Positions 14,874 through 22,142 of a stretch of DNA of 32,573 bases are shown here, piece by piece; within the stretch, counting starts at the first letter, position 1, and every line of letters starts with the position of its first letter. A program made the position numbers and the translations under genes. The stretch is from Limivivens sp934393555 (GTDB lineage: Bacteria; Bacillota; Clostridia; Lachnospirales; Lachnospiraceae), in assembly GCA_934393555.1 (NCBI GenBank), contig CAKRQP010000013.1, positions 1-32,573 of the forward strand, written 5' to 3'. Under the pieces are notes generated by a model, which was not told where the DNA came from, searched no databases, and saw only the letters and a list, made by a program, of their open reading frames with translations.

Positions 14874-16631
14874 TTACCCTGCCTCTCCCTGTGCATCCGT
14901 CACAGGCGCTTCCCGTTCCACTCCAAGGTAAGGCAGGATATTTTCAAAGATATCCCGGATCACCGGCGCTGCCACCGTGCCGCCGTAATAGACCCCCTGC
15001 GGATCGTGAATGACACAGATCCCCAGCACGGTGGGATTTTCTGCGGGAGTAAAGCCCAGAAAAGAGGAAATGTAACGGTGGGCACTTCTCGGTATGGTCT
15101 CTGAAGTAGCCGTTTTCCCGCCAATGGAATACCCTTCGATGGCGGCATTTTTTCCGGAACCTTCACTCACCACTTCTTTCAGGATCCCACGGACCGTCTC
15201 CGAAGTTTCTTCTGAAAGGATCCGTTCTCCCTGCGGATATTCCAGCACTTTTAAAAGTGTCCCATCCCGTTTCCGGACCTGAATGCCAAAATGAGGCGTC
15301 ACTCTTCTGCCTCCATTGATCAGGGAGCTTACCGTTGCTGCCAGCTGCACCGGAGTCACCTGAAAGGACTGTCCAAAGGAAACGGTAGCCAGTTCCACCA
15401 GTCCCATATTTTCCTTCTGATGCATGATCGTCCCCGCTTCTCCCGGAAGGTCGATGCCAGTCTTTTTCAACAGTCCGAACTGCTGAAAATAGCGGTAATA
15501 GATGTCGATCCCCAGCCGGAGCCCTACCGTGATGAACACCGGATTGCAGGAATTCATGGCTCCATGGACAAAATCCTCGCTTCCATGACCACCCACCTTA
15601 TGGCAGCGGATCCTCCGGTCTTCCACGATACAGTAGCCGGGGCAGTAAAAGGAATCCGACGGATGGACCACACCTTCTTCCAGGCCGGCCGCCATGGTGA
15701 TGATCTTGAAAACAGAGCCCGGCTCATACGTATCATTGATACAGCCGTTTCTCCACATACGGTTCCTGGCATCCTGAAGCTCCTGTTCCGTCAGCCCCGC
15801 AGTATCCAGTGTGCCCGGATCAAACGGTGCATTGAGGTCAAATTCCGGTACATTGACACAGGCATAGATCTCCCCGTTCTGCGGATTCATAAGAAGGATC
15901 GAGACTTTTTCCGCCTGCTTCTCTTCCATGACCTTCCGCGCCGCCTGTTCCGCATATTCCTGGATGTTCCGGTCGAGACTGATCACCAGATCATTTCCGG
16001 CCACAGCCTCTTTTCTCGCTTCCCCGGCATCTGCCAGCTCCACTCCTCTGGCATCTGTGAGTGTCAGGATCTTTCCATCCGTCCCCTTCAGTACCTCCTC
16101 GTATTCCACCTCCAGACCGATGATCCCCTGATTGTCACTCCCGGTAAAGCCCAGTACTTTGGATGCCAGACTCCCGTACGGATAATATCTTTTGAAATCC
16201 TCATCCACTTTTACACCGGCCAGATTATATTTCCGGATCCTGTCGCCTGTCTCCTTCGGTACGTTGGCCCGGATCCTTTCCAGTGCACTGACCTTTTCCA
16301 CCCGCTTCCGTACCTTTTCTTCCGCAAGCTCCAGTTCTTTTGCGAGTACACGGATGACTTCCTCCGGATCCTCCAGCTGGTTATGTACCACAGAGACCGT
16401 ACAGACCGGCTGATTATCCGCCAGCACCGTCCCGTTAACATCCAGGATCCGTCCTCTGGCCGCCTTGATATCCCGTTCTCTTTCATGAAGCTCCGCAGCT
16501 TTTTTGTAATAGTATTCGGAACGGAACAGCATCAGCCAGGCCAGACGCCCCACCAGCCCCAGCAGCATGGCCGCACAGAGAACGAAAACCAGCAGGATCT
16601 TTTTTTTATGAAAAATCTTCAGTGAGGACAT
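14874..16631 (-). CDS. spoVD: Class B penicillin-binding protein, SpoVD-like
   Basis: Transpeptidase for peptidoglycan cross-linking; by position and paralogy it is probably the sporulation cortex enzyme. The 585 residues have a membrane anchor (about 11-35), a PBP dimerisation domain (about 55-210) and a transpeptidase domain (about 243-570). Active-site motifs are Ser306-Val-Phe-Lys309 and Ser361-Cys-Asn363, but the third motif reads Lys506-Thr-Ala508 instead of Lys-Thr-Gly. There is no C-terminal PASTA domain, unlike Bacillus SpoVD. The ATG at 16631 directly follows GGAGG-TTTTTT. An inverted repeat and likely terminator separate it from ftsI, and mraY has its own promoter, so it seems to be expressed separately. 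Calling it SpoVD rather than a second FtsI is inference. Confidence 0.85.
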   Translation of the reverse strand: MSSLKIFHKKKILLVFVLCAAMLLGLVGRLAWLMLFRSEYYYKKAAELHERERDIKAARGRILDVNGTVLADNQPVCTVSVVHNQLEDPEEVIRVLAKELELAEEKVRKRVEKVSALERIRANVPKETGDRIRKYNLAGVKVDEDFKRYYPYGSLASKVLGFTGSDNQGIIGLEVEYEEVLKGTDGKILTLTDARGVELADAGEARKEAVAGNDLVISLDRNIQEYAEQAARKVMEEKQAEKVSILLMNPQNGEIYACVNVPEFDLNAPFDPGTLDTAGLTEQELQDARNRMWRNGCINDTYEPGSVFKIITMAAGLEEGVVHPSDSFYCPGYCIVEDRRIRCHKVGGHGSEDFVHGAMNSCNPVFITVGLRLGIDIYYRYFQQFGLLKKTGIDLPGEAGTIMHQKENMGLVELATVSFGQSFQVTPVQLAATVSSLINGGRRVTPHFGIQVRKRDGTLLKVLEYPQGERILSEETSETVRGILKEVVSEGSGKNAAIEGYSIGGKTATSETIPRSAHRYISSFLGFTPAENPTVLGICVIHDPQGVYYGGTVAAPVIRDIFENILPYLGVEREAPVTDAQGEAG

Positions 16632-16681
16632 AAAAAACCTCCGGAAAAGCTTTCTATTATGTATAGTCGCTTTTCCGGAGG
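16632..16681 (-). terminator. Terminator-like hairpin that also hides the spoVD ribosome binding site
   Basis: Nine bases after the ftsI stop the minus strand has a perfect 13-bp stem (CCTCCGGAAAAGC, 16669-16681, with its complement 16638-16650), an 18-base AT-rich loop and then TTTTTT (16632-16637) directly followed by the spoVD ATG. This is a textbook intrinsic terminator shape. The GGAGG that must serve spoVD lies in the last bases of the stem, so read-through RNA would also have a blocked start. The loop contains TATACATAAT, which could be a -10 for a spoVD-specific start; no good -35 was found. Confidence 0.8.
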
Positions 16682-16690
16682 TCTATGCTC

Positions 16691-18805
16691 TTATTCTTCT
16701 CCCAGATCTTCTCTGGTGATACCGGCGTTATCCGGTACGCCTTCCTGCTGTTCCTCCTCTGTCTTCTCTGCAGGAGGATTGGAAATATTGGGATTATCTG
16801 CCACCTGGCTGTCCGCACTCTGGATCACATTTCCGTCTTCATCCGTTTCCGGTGTCTCTGTCTCTGTGATTCTTCCGGCCTCTGCCTCTTCTCTGGTGAT
16901 ACCATGATCTGCCAGCTCCTCATCGGTATATTCCTCTGTTACAGGAATATTGAGATATGGCAGGATCTCCATAAGGATCTTTCTGGATATGATATGAGGA
17001 TATCCGCCCTGGGTCTGATCGTCTACATTCGGCTCATCCACAACCGAATAGATCATCACTTCCGGATCATTGATGGGTGCGGCTCCGATAAAGGAAACGA
17101 TATAACGTCCCTGCCAGCGCTGTCCGTTCTCCGGATTGATCTTCTCGGCAGTACCCGTTTTTCCGCCCACCCGGTAACCGGGTACCCAGGCCTTCCGGCC
17201 GGTTCCGTAAAGAACACCCATCTCCAGAGCTTCCTGAAGTACTTTGGAGGTTGATGCGGAAATAGGCTGGCGCAGAAGAATGGGGTCATTGGTCTTTACC
17301 ACGCCTCCCTGGTCGTTCAGGATCTGCTTTACCATATGGGGCTGATAATAATAACCGCCATTGACTACGGCACAGAAGGCAGCCGCCTCCTGGATCATCG
17401 TACAGGTAAAGCCCTGACCGAAGGTGTTGGTCGCAAGCTCTACCTCATGCATATTCTCTGTGCTGTAAAGACTTCCGATGTTCTCATTGGGAAGATCGAT
17501 GCCGGTACGGCTTCCAAAGTTGAAAAGACGCTGATATTTACAGAATTTCTCCACGCCCAGCCGGTAACCGATCTGCATCAGAGCATCATTACAGGAATTC
17601 TGAATGGCTTCCCGTACGGTCTCCATCCCATGACCGTTGACATTGTCACAGTTGATCCTGGTATCCGTGATGAACTCATAGCCGTCACAGTAAAAAGTAT
17701 CATCCGGATCGATCGAGCCTGTCTCAATGGCCGCCGAAACTGTGATCGGTTTAAACGTGGAACCCGGTTCAAAAGCATAGGAAACGCAGAAGTTACTCCA
17801 GAGATCATTGTAAACCTCCGCTTTTTCCTCATCCGTCAATGTCTCCAGATCTTTCTCCTCATACCAGGAGCTCACATCATAAGGATCACTCAGATCATAA
17901 CTGTGGTTGGTCGCCATGGCATAGATCTCACCGGTTTTGGGATTCATGACGATCACTGCGATATTTTTCGCTCCGTGACCGTTCAGTTCCTGGTTGGGAC
18001 CGTCACTGAGCTCTTCATCCAGCTGTTTGATGTATTTTTCCACGATCTGCTGAATGTTCACATCCAGCGTGGATACCAGGCTGTAACCGTTCTCCGGTTC
18101 GATGACCGTACGCTGCAGCTCGGAATCTTCATTGAGATAGCCGAATTCCCGGCCGTTGACACCATTGAGTACATCTGTATAATACGACTCCAGACCCACG
18201 ATACCATCGCTGAGATCGTTGGAAAAGCCTACCACCGTACTGGCCAGAGACTTCATCGGATACTCCCGGATATAATTCTCTTCAAACCAGATTCCCTGCA
18301 CATTCTTCCTCTCGGCAATTTCTTTTTCGGTAAGATCTTCCCCCGAAGTGGAGATGGAGGTCTCATAGGCATCTTTTTCTTCCTGTGTGACCTTTTTTTT
18401 CAAAATCTGATACTGGCTGTTTCTGGTCGCCTCCGCTGTGATCAGGCTTCGAAGCTCTGTTTCATCCAGTCCGAAGGAAGCCGCCAGTGCTTTTACCGTA
18501 GGCTCCAGATAAGCCTCTTTTTCATTGACTGCCTTACAGTCCAGGATCACCGTATAAACCTTTTCGCTTCTGGCAAGTACATTCCCGTTCCGGTCCCGGA
18601 TCTCTCCCCGCCGGTAAGGAATGCTTCTGCTGTCATACTCCTTCTGGGAGAGTACCTGTTTGGCATATTTATCGCCGCTCTTGATATTGATGTAGGCGAT
18701 CCTCAGATTTAATATCACTAAAACCAACAAAACAAATGCAAAAACGCCCAGAAGCTTTTTTTGCATTTGTTTATCAAATTTCTGCTTTCTTCTTCTTTTT
18801 TTCAA
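16691..18805 (-). CDS. ftsI: Class B penicillin-binding protein FtsI/PBP2B
   Basis: Septal transpeptidase that works with FtsW. The 704 residues have a membrane anchor (about 17-37), a dimerisation domain (about 60-245) and a transpeptidase domain (about 280-615). All three active-site motifs are canonical: Ser349-Thr-Phe-Lys352, Ser404-Cys-Asn406 and Lys549-Thr-Gly551. An acidic tail of about 85 residues (620-704) contains the repeated GITREE/GITRED and a TETETPETDEDGNVIQS motif similar to part of the FtsQ tail. The start is a TTG at 18805 with AGGTGG 5 bases upstream. It follows ftsL with 16 bases between. Confidence 0.93.
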   Translation of the reverse strand: MKKRRRKQKFDKQMQKKLLGVFAFVLLVLVILNLRIAYINIKSGDKYAKQVLSQKEYDSRSIPYRRGEIRDRNGNVLARSEKVYTVILDCKAVNEKEAYLEPTVKALAASFGLDETELRSLITAEATRNSQYQILKKKVTQEEKDAYETSISTSGEDLTEKEIAERKNVQGIWFEENYIREYPMKSLASTVVGFSNDLSDGIVGLESYYTDVLNGVNGREFGYLNEDSELQRTVIEPENGYSLVSTLDVNIQQIVEKYIKQLDEELSDGPNQELNGHGAKNIAVIVMNPKTGEIYAMATNHSYDLSDPYDVSSWYEEKDLETLTDEEKAEVYNDLWSNFCVSYAFEPGSTFKPITVSAAIETGSIDPDDTFYCDGYEFITDTRINCDNVNGHGMETVREAIQNSCNDALMQIGYRLGVEKFCKYQRLFNFGSRTGIDLPNENIGSLYSTENMHEVELATNTFGQGFTCTMIQEAAAFCAVVNGGYYYQPHMVKQILNDQGGVVKTNDPILLRQPISASTSKVLQEALEMGVLYGTGRKAWVPGYRVGGKTGTAEKINPENGQRWQGRYIVSFIGAAPINDPEVMIYSVVDEPNVDDQTQGGYPHIISRKILMEILPYLNIPVTEEYTDEELADHGITREEAEAGRITETETPETDEDGNVIQSADSQVADNPNISNPPAEKTEEEQQEGVPDNAGITREDLGEE

Positions 18806-18821
18806 TCAAACCACCTGTATA

Positions 18822-19370
18822 CTATTCCTTCGGCACTTCCTCGTACTGACGGACATAATCCTTGTCCTGCTTGTCATAAGTAACGATCTGATCCTGGTTT
18901 GCATAAACCATGCCAAGTTCATTGATGGCAATATCGCGGATCGCATCCAGATCCACGGAAGAAACTGCTTTGGAATAAGCCGCATCGTTCGACAGCTTCA
19001 GATCACTGTAAGAGCTCTCCATTCTGGAAACCTCTTTTCTGGACTCCGTCACCTGTGCCTGCAGTTTCAGATAATTGACACAGATAAACAGACAGGCTAC
19101 AGCGGCAATACTCAAAAAGCCCACATAGCCCATATTCATCTGAAAAGCTCTGGCTCTGGCCCTGCGTCTGGCAAGTGCCTTCTGCCTGGTTTTCGGCCGG
19201 CTCTGGCTGTTTTTCCTCTGCGGTGCCTGCTGTCTCTTCTCCGGTGCATAATGCCGCTGCGGCATTTCGTCCGGCACTGCCTGCTCATACTGTGAAAGTT
19301 TTCTCACGGCGGTACCTTCGATATAAGCTCCACGATTTATTTTTTTGTGAGTGTTCATCTGGCTCCCCAT
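18822..19370 (-). CDS. ftsL: FtsL-like septum formation protein
   Basis: Small bitopic divisome protein that partners FtsQ and DivIC. The 182 residues start with a long cytoplasmic region rich in Arg, Lys and Gln (1-78) and have one membrane segment (about 80-100). A short coiled-coil-like stretch follows (about 103-130), then a conserved-looking IAINELGMVYA (147-157). Sequence is poorly conserved in this family; position between rsmH and ftsI and the topology support the call. AAGGAG lies 7 bases before the ATG. The cytoplasmic part is longer than in Bacillus FtsL (117 residues in total). Confidence 0.85.
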   Translation of the reverse strand: MGSQMNTHKKINRGAYIEGTAVRKLSQYEQAVPDEMPQRHYAPEKRQQAPQRKNSQSRPKTRQKALARRRARARAFQMNMGYVGFLSIAAVACLFICVNYLKLQAQVTESRKEVSRMESSYSDLKLSNDAAYSKAVSSVDLDAIRDIAINELGMVYANQDQIVTYDKQDKDYVRQYEEVPKE

Positions 19371-19407
19371 GATATCTCTCCTTTCACCCGGTCATTGCCT
19401 GCCTTTC

Positions 19408-20352
19408 TCAGAGAATGATCTTCCGTTCAAAAACTCTGAGCTTGGAACTCTTGGAACGCTTGTTTTCCTCCAGCTCCTCTTCACTCGGAATAATCGGTTT
19501 TCTTGTTATGACCTTTCCCTTGGATTTCCTTCCGCATACGCAGACAGGAAACTCTTTGGGACAGATACAAGGATCTTCGTTTTCTTTAAAAATATTCTTT
19601 ACAATACGGTCTTCCAGAGAATGGAAGGTGATCACTGCGATTCTGCCCCCGTCATCCAGAAGATCGATCATATCTCCAAGGGAATCTTTCAGTACATCCA
19701 GTTCCCTGTTCAGTTCGATCCGAATCGCCTGAAAGGTTCTTTTGGCCGGGTGTCCGCCTACGGCACGGACTTTCATCGGAATCGCTGCTTTTATCACTTG
19801 AATTAACTCCCCAGTTGTTTCCAATGGTTTTTCACTTCTCGCGCTGACGATGTGTTTTGCGATATTTTTCGCAAACTTGTCCTCTCCGTAATCCCGGATG
19901 ATCCGATACAGTTCACTCTCGCTGTAGCCATTGACAATATCTCTGGCCGTCATTGTCTGTCTCTGATCCATCCGCATATCCAGTGGGGCATCCTCCCGAT
20001 AGGTGAAACCGCGTTCCGCGTTATCCAGCTGATAGGATGAGACTCCCAGGTCCAAAAGAATTCCGTCCACTGCTGTAATGTGTAATTTTGTCAGTTCTGC
20101 CCTCATATTGCAGTAATTGCTGCGAATGATGGTCACTTTATCCTTAAACTCCCCTAAGCGCACCCGTGCAGCTTCTATGGCAGCTTCGTCCTGGTCGATC
20201 CCGATAAGGCGGCCTTTGTCCGAAAGCCTGCGGCAGATCTCATAAGAATGTCCGCCGCCGCCCAATGTGCCATCCACGTAGATACCGTCCGGTCGGATGT
20301 TCAGTGACTCCATGCACTCACTGAGCAGTACAGATTGATGTTTAAATTCCAT
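19408..20352 (-). CDS. rsmH: 16S rRNA (cytosine-1402 N4) methyltransferase
   Basis: SAM-dependent methyltransferase (formerly MraW) that modifies C1402 in the 16S rRNA decoding centre. The 314 residues match the family. The SAM-binding motif DGTLGGGGHS is at 27-36. LLDLGVSSYQLD, HPAKRTFQAIRIELN and FHSLEDRIVK are family signatures, followed by a Cys-rich C-terminal segment (CICPKEFPVCVCG). GGAGG precedes the ATG. It lies 15 bases after mraZ, the usual arrangement. Confidence 0.98.
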   Translation of the reverse strand: MEFKHQSVLLSECMESLNIRPDGIYVDGTLGGGGHSYEICRRLSDKGRLIGIDQDEAAIEAARVRLGEFKDKVTIIRSNYCNMRAELTKLHITAVDGILLDLGVSSYQLDNAERGFTYREDAPLDMRMDQRQTMTARDIVNGYSESELYRIIRDYGEDKFAKNIAKHIVSARSEKPLETTGELIQVIKAAIPMKVRAVGGHPAKRTFQAIRIELNRELDVLKDSLGDMIDLLDDGGRIAVITFHSLEDRIVKNIFKENEDPCICPKEFPVCVCGRKSKGKVITRKPIIPSEEELEENKRSKSSKLRVFERKIIL

Positions 20353-20367
20353 ATTGTCCTCCCCTGA

Positions 20368-20805
20368 CTATATGCCTAAGCCTAAATCTGTCATCTGTTC
20401 AGCGATCTCGTCCATTGCCACATCGTCCAGGGAATTGTTCTCATTCCACTTGTCCTTGCTCCAGATCTCGATTCTGTTCAGCATACCGGTCAGCACTACA
20501 TCTTTTTCCAGACCCGCAAATTCTCTTAAGGTTGCCGGTAAGAGAATTCTCCCCTGCTTGTCCAGTTCACAGGGCGTCGCACCCGCTACGAAAAAGCGGG
20601 CAAACTGCCTGGCGTTCTTATTGGTAAGTGGTAACGATTTCAGTTTGATCTCAAAAGCCTTCCATTCTTCATCAGAGAACACAAACAAGCAGCCGTCCAG
20701 TCCCTTCGTGACAACAAATGTCTCTCCAAGCTCCTCGCGGAACCGGGAAGGGATGATCAGCCTGCCCTTGGTATCAATCGTATGACTGTATTCTCCCATG
20801 AACAT
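20368..20805 (-). CDS. mraZ: Transcriptional regulator MraZ
   Basis: DNA-binding regulator that represses its own dcw operon by binding tandem repeats in the promoter. The 145 residues hold two SpoVT/AbrB-like halves, each with the DxxxR signature (DTKGRLIIPSRFRE and DKQGRILLPATLRE). I chose the ATG at 20805: the protein then begins MFMGEY as in Bacillus and the AGGTGG site is 6 bases upstream. A GTG three codons earlier lies inside that site. It is the first gene of the cluster, with promoter and operator boxes directly upstream. Confidence 0.97.
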   Translation of the reverse strand: MFMGEYSHTIDTKGRLIIPSRFREELGETFVVTKGLDGCLFVFSDEEWKAFEIKLKSLPLTNKNARQFARFFVAGATPCELDKQGRILLPATLREFAGLEKDVVLTGMLNRIEIWSKDKWNENNSLDDVAMDEIAEQMTDLGLGI

Positions 20806-20888
20806 GGTGGCCACCTACTTTCTGTAAAAACACAGATCACGTCTCATCCGTGTCCTGTGGAAAAACGATATTCTGTGAACCACATGCT

Positions 20889-20925
20889 TCACTTTCTAAC
20901 CACTTTCCTCCACTTTCTACCACTT
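20889..20925 (-). promoter_or_regulatory. MraZ operator: four AAGTGG-type direct repeats
   Basis: On the minus strand AAGTGG occurs at 20920-20925, 20910-20915 and 20900-20905, and AAGTGA at 20889-20894, with periods of 10, 10 and 11 bp. Tandem short repeats with a G-T-G-G core, one helical turn apart, are the known mode of MraZ binding. The first box begins 8 bases after the -10, so occupancy would cover the start site. Confidence 0.85.
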
Positions 20926-20933
20926 ATGGGATA

Positions 20934-20962
20934 ATAATAGCTCATTTTTTCTTAAAAAGCAA
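20934..20962 (-). promoter_or_regulatory. Sigma-A-type promoter of the dcw cluster
   Basis: TTGCTT (20957-20962) and TATTAT (20934-20939) are separated by 17 bases on the minus strand. The predicted start is about 20927, just before the first MraZ box, giving a leader of about 120 nt to mraZ. Confidence 0.8.
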
Positions 20963-21034
20963 TGGTTAATTCGGATTATTTTTGTCTTTTTCATAAACAC
21001 TTCTGTACGGGATTTCTCTCCGGACATACAATAA

Positions 21035-21081
21035 CCCCCACTTTTCTGCCACCTTTCTGATCTGGTGGTAAAAAGTGGGGG
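21035..21081 (-). terminator. Terminator of the ychF-lgt-spo0E-like operon
   Basis: A long stem pairs CCCCCACTTTT (21071-21081, read on the minus strand) with 21035-21045, with an inner CCACC/GGTGG stem. It begins 18 bases after the small gene's stop. The tail on the minus strand is TTATTG. On the plus strand the tail is GGGGGTTTT, so it may work in both directions. Confidence 0.75.
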
Positions 21082-21099
21082 TTTTCATCCCTTTTCTTT

Positions 21100-21252
21100 T
21101 CAGGCACTCTGAAGGTCCAGATATTCTTCAACCAGTCTGTCCAGTACAAGACTCTGCTGATAAGTGGCCTCCAGATCATTTTCCAGGGTAAGACGGTCCA
21201 GTTTCTCCCGTTCCTTTTCAATGCGTTCCCTTAAGTTTTCCATCTGATTCAT
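21100..21252 (-). CDS. Spo0E-like aspartyl-phosphate phosphatase (50 residues)
   Basis: Members of this family dephosphorylate Spo0A~P and delay sporulation. The 50-residue frame starts at the ATG at 21252, inside the end of lgt (35-base overlap), with AAAGGAG 12 bases upstream; a second ATG at 21243 is possible. The protein is charged and predicted to form two helices. The second helix carries SLVLDRLVEEYLDL (34-47), which fits the family signature Ser-x-x-Leu-Asp followed by a Leu/Ile-rich stretch and Tyr. The first helix is a Lys/Glu/Leu pattern with LRERIEKEREKLDRL. A terminator follows. It is too short for ordinary ORF cut-offs and easily missed. Family assignment is by motif only. Confidence 0.75.
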   Translation of the reverse strand: MNQMENLRERIEKEREKLDRLTLENDLEATYQQSLVLDRLVEEYLDLQSA

Positions 21253-22126
21253 TGCGTCTGTTTTCTCCTTTCGGTGTATCCCCTTTTTTTCTCAAAAGCA
21301 CGATCAAAAGTATCGAAACAACAACCATCACACCGGCCAGAAGCTGTGATACCGGCCAGTGGACTACGGGAAGCAGAAGCTGATCGGTACGGAGTCCTTC
21401 GATCCAGACTCTCCCGAGACCATAGCCACCCAGATAACACAAAAAAACTTCACCATTGAATTTCCGGTGATTTATCTTATAGAGTAAAAAAATGAGTACG
21501 CCTGCATTCCACAATGATTCATACAGAAATGTGGGATGCACCTGGATGAACTTCACTCCGTCGATGACCTGCAGATGCTCCATCATCTGTGCCGTCACCT
21601 CACCGGAGCGGACTGCGTCCAGCGGAAGCTGCATAGCAAGAAGGTTATCGGTGTATCCACCGAAAGCCTCCCGGTTGAAAAAATTCCCCCAGCGGCCGAT
21701 GATCTGTCCGAGGACAATACCGCAGCAGGCGGTATCTCCCAGAAGGCCAAAGGGAATTTTTTTCTTCCGTTTAAAATAAAGCATGGTGAGCATGGCGCCT
21801 ATGACGCCTCCGTAAATAGCCAGGCCGCCCTCCCGGGTGTTCAGGATACTGAGAAGATCATCCTTGTATTCTTCCCAGGAAAAGATCACGTAATACAGTC
21901 TGGCACAGATCACAGAAACCACGATCCCGACAATGGCCATGTCAAAATAGTCATCCGGATTCTGTCCGGTCTTCTTTGCCACATAGAGTGCCAGGAAGAT
22001 CCCTGCCATCATGGCCACGGCAATGGTCACACCGTAATAGGCGATCTCAATGCCGAAAACCGAAAAACTTTTTCCCACATGCTCCAGACAGATGCCAAGA
22101 TGTGGAAACCTGATCGCTCCACTCAT
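21218..22126 (-). CDS. lgt: Prolipoprotein diacylglyceryl transferase
   Basis: Membrane enzyme that transfers diacylglycerol from phosphatidylglycerol to the lipobox Cys of prelipoproteins. The 302 residues have about seven membrane segments, the signature GRWGNFFNREAFGG from 144 (Arg145 corresponds to the essential Arg of E. coli Lgt), the loop GGLAIYGGVIG (100-110) and a C-terminal VWIEGLRTD. I chose the ATG at 22126 (AAAGGAAG upstream); the longer frame would overlap ychF. It lies 16 bases after ychF and overlaps the Spo0E-like gene. Confidence 0.95.
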   Translation of the reverse strand: MSGAIRFPHLGICLEHVGKSFSVFGIEIAYYGVTIAVAMMAGIFLALYVAKKTGQNPDDYFDMAIVGIVVSVICARLYYVIFSWEEYKDDLLSILNTREGGLAIYGGVIGAMLTMLYFKRKKKIPFGLLGDTACCGIVLGQIIGRWGNFFNREAFGGYTDNLLAMQLPLDAVRSGEVTAQMMEHLQVIDGVKFIQVHPTFLYESLWNAGVLIFLLYKINHRKFNGEVFLCYLGGYGLGRVWIEGLRTDQLLLPVVHWPVSQLLAGVMVVVSILLIVLLRKKGDTPKGENRRNESDGKLKGTH

Positions 22127-22142
22127 AAAAAGCTTCCTTTCA

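Noticed and set aside
16651..16668. Firm call of a sigma-E promoter for spoVD in the hairpin loop
   Set aside because: TATACATA resembles the sigma-E -10, but the candidate -35 (GCATAGA) is a 5 of 7 match with a 16-bp gap, longer than usual; kept only as a possibility.
20991..21221. 76-residue minus-strand frame over the terminator before mraZ
   Set aside because: It lies in another frame of the Spo0E-like gene and runs through the hairpin; the 50-residue frame at 21100-21252 is the one with a family motif and a ribosome binding site.
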